From JBNKFQ01 sp050289385 (GTDB taxonomy: Bacteria; Pseudomonadota; Gammaproteobacteria; Pseudomonadales; Porticoccaceae): 14,602 nucleotides of DNA. Each line of letters begins with the position of its first letter. Within the stretch, counting starts at the first letter, position 1. Positions 13,509 to 14,602 of this stretch are shown piece after piece. Made by a program: the position numbers and the translations under genes. The stretch covers positions 1 through 14,602 of the forward strand of contig JBNKFQ010000288.1 in NCBI GenBank assembly GCA_050289385.1. Direction: 5' to 3'. The notes under the pieces were generated by a model that worked only from the letters and a program-made list of their open reading frames with translations, was not told the origin of the DNA and searched no databases.

Positions 13509-14602
13509 ATGAAATTTACCACCACAATCAAGCCGGTACGCACTGCCTGTAGTGTGCTTGCCTTGAGTTGCATGTTAGCGGCGCCCGTATTTGCCGCCGA
13601 TAGCGCAACAAAGACTTACAACTTACATCAGCAGGATCTGGCGACAGCGTTAAATCATTTCGCAGTGCAAATAAACCGCAATATTCTTTTTGATCCCGAT
13701 TTGGTTAAAAACAAAACCTCTAATCCCTTGCAAGGTGAGTACGATACTTTCGAAGCCTTGAGTTTATTAATGGAAGATACGGGTTTGACGTATAAGGTTA
13801 AAAATGATGGCACGTTATTGATTCGAGCAGCGGAAGGATTATCTTCTGATGGAGTTGAAGGGAACAAAGATGGAAGACGGAGTAATATAATTGAAAGGGA
13901 AAGTGAAGCAATAGAAGAGATGATCGTCACGGCTCAAAAACGCGAAACCCGTTTGCAGGACACACCGATGGCGATATCTACACTCGGCAGTGAAACCATC
14001 GAAAAACGCGGCCTGGTCAGCATGGGCGATTACCTCAGCACCATCCCCGGTGTCACTATTCAGGATCGTGGTGCAGGCGCCAACTCCATTACCATGCGCG
14101 GTATTTCCGCCAGTCCGCAGACAGAACGAACGGCTGTCGGCGTGTACTTCGGCGAGGCCCCCATATCGGGGATGAGCAATGGCCCCTTCGCGGTCAGCAG
14201 CGATCCAAGAATGGTGGATATCGAACGGGTCGAAGTGTTAAAGGGGCCCCAGGGAACCCTCTATGGCGCCGACAGTATGGGTGGCATTGTGCGCATTATT
14301 CCGAAAGCGCCAAACCTGGAACAAATGGAAGGCAGCGTCGGCGCACAGTATTCCAATACCGGGGAGCTGGGTGGCAACAATCACCAACTACAGGGTGTTT
14401 TTAATCTCCCCCTGATCGAAAACCAACTCGCCCTGCGTGGCGTCGCCTACCGTTTTGAAAACAGCGGTTATGTCGAAAACATCGCCGGCAGTTACACGGG
14501 GGATGCCATCCCAATTCCTGATCTAATAGCAAAGTATGGCGGTGTTGCCGTGGATGAGGACGATGTCGCGAGCGATGAAACGATGGGTCTCCGTCTTTCA
14601 GC
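13509..14602 (+). CDS. TonB-dependent outer-membrane receptor with STN domain 2 (3' end missing)
   Basis: An open frame from the ATG at 13509 to the window end, 364 residues; the remainder of the barrel lies outside. A signal peptide covers about residues 1-29 (cleavage VFA-AD). The STN domain follows at about 35-105 ('YNLHQQDLATALNHFAVQ', 'LSLLMEDTGLTYKV'), then a purine-rich linker, a TonB-box-like IEEMIVTA and the plug ('KRETRLQDTPMAIS', 'GVTIQDRGAGANSITMRG', 'KGPQGTLYG'), then the first barrel strands. The plug closely resembles that of receptor 1 (shared KRETRLQDTPMAIS, IEKRGL, IPGVT, GPQGTLYG, NSGY), so the two are paralogues, but their STN domains are much less alike. It stands directly after its own sigma and FecR genes, completing a FecIRA-type module. 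GC content jumps at the TonB box (see findings). Ligand unknown. Confidence 0.9.
   Translation, partial: MKFTTTIKPVRTACSVLALSCMLAAPVFAADSATKTYNLHQQDLATALNHFAVQINRNILFDPDLVKNKTSNPLQGEYDTFEALSLLMEDTGLTYKVKNDGTLLIRAAEGLSSDGVEGNKDGRRSNIIERESEAIEEMIVTAQKRETRLQDTPMAISTLGSETIEKRGLVSMGDYLSTIPGVTIQDRGAGANSITMRGISASPQTERTAVGVYFGEAPISGMSNGPFAVSSDPRMVDIERVEVLKGPQGTLYGADSMGGIVRIIPKAPNLEQMEGSVGAQYSNTGELGGNNHQLQGVFNLPLIENQLALRGVAYRFENSGYVENIAGSYTGDAIPIPDLIAKYGGVAVDEDDVASDETMGLRLS

Noticed and set aside
1..14602. Mobile element, CRISPR array or prophage explanation for the accessory content
   Set aside because: No transposase, integrase, terminal inverted repeats, spaced direct repeats or phage genes are visible on either strand.

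Overview
The window looks like chromosomal DNA of a free-living Gram-negative bacterium. It has TonB-dependent outer-membrane receptors, Tat and Sec signal peptides, a probable lipoprotein and a PilZ protein, with tightly packed genes and good Shine-Dalgarno sites. Receptors with a 'VTA-KRETRLQDTPMAIS' plug start, paired with FecI/FecR regulators, together with a DUF1588/DUF1585 + DUF1552 pair, fit a marine or aquatic gammaproteobacterium (Cellvibrionales-like). This assignment is an inference from gene content only.

Layout. (1) 1-3374, + strand: the 3' end of a large secreted DUF1588/DUF1585 cytochrome-like protein, a Tat-exported DUF1552 protein, and a secreted protein with three COG4315/Lipoprotein_15-type repeats; this looks like one operon ending in a hairpin at 3373-3401. 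(2) 3589-4659, +: a secreted HSL-family alpha/beta hydrolase. (3) 4924-6565, - strand: a FecR-type anti-sigma factor and a FecI-like ECF sigma factor, translationally coupled, with a terminator at 4896-4918. (4) 6566-6816: a divergent control region rich in dyads. (5) 6817-9342, +: a complete STN-domain TonB-dependent receptor, then a hairpin, then 9611-11047: an exported erythromycin-esterase-family protein. (6) 11318-11677: a PilZ-domain protein. (7) 11799-14602, +: a second sigma / FecR / STN-receptor module, with the receptor cut by the window end.

How it may work: each sigma-FecR-receptor trio has the architecture of a FecIRA-type cell-surface signalling system. The receptor binds a substrate, its periplasmic STN domain contacts the FecR C-terminal domain, and the ECF sigma factor is released or activated to transcribe the receptor and associated genes. 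The two receptors are clear paralogues in the plug. Two exported hydrolases (an HSL esterase and an Ere-family protein) lie next to the first trio, so a TonB-coupled uptake and cleavage route for an ester or lactone compound is a reasonable hypothesis; the substrate cannot be read from the sequence.

No tRNA, rRNA, CRISPR array, transposase or integrase was seen. No gene-free stretch exceeds about 270 bases.
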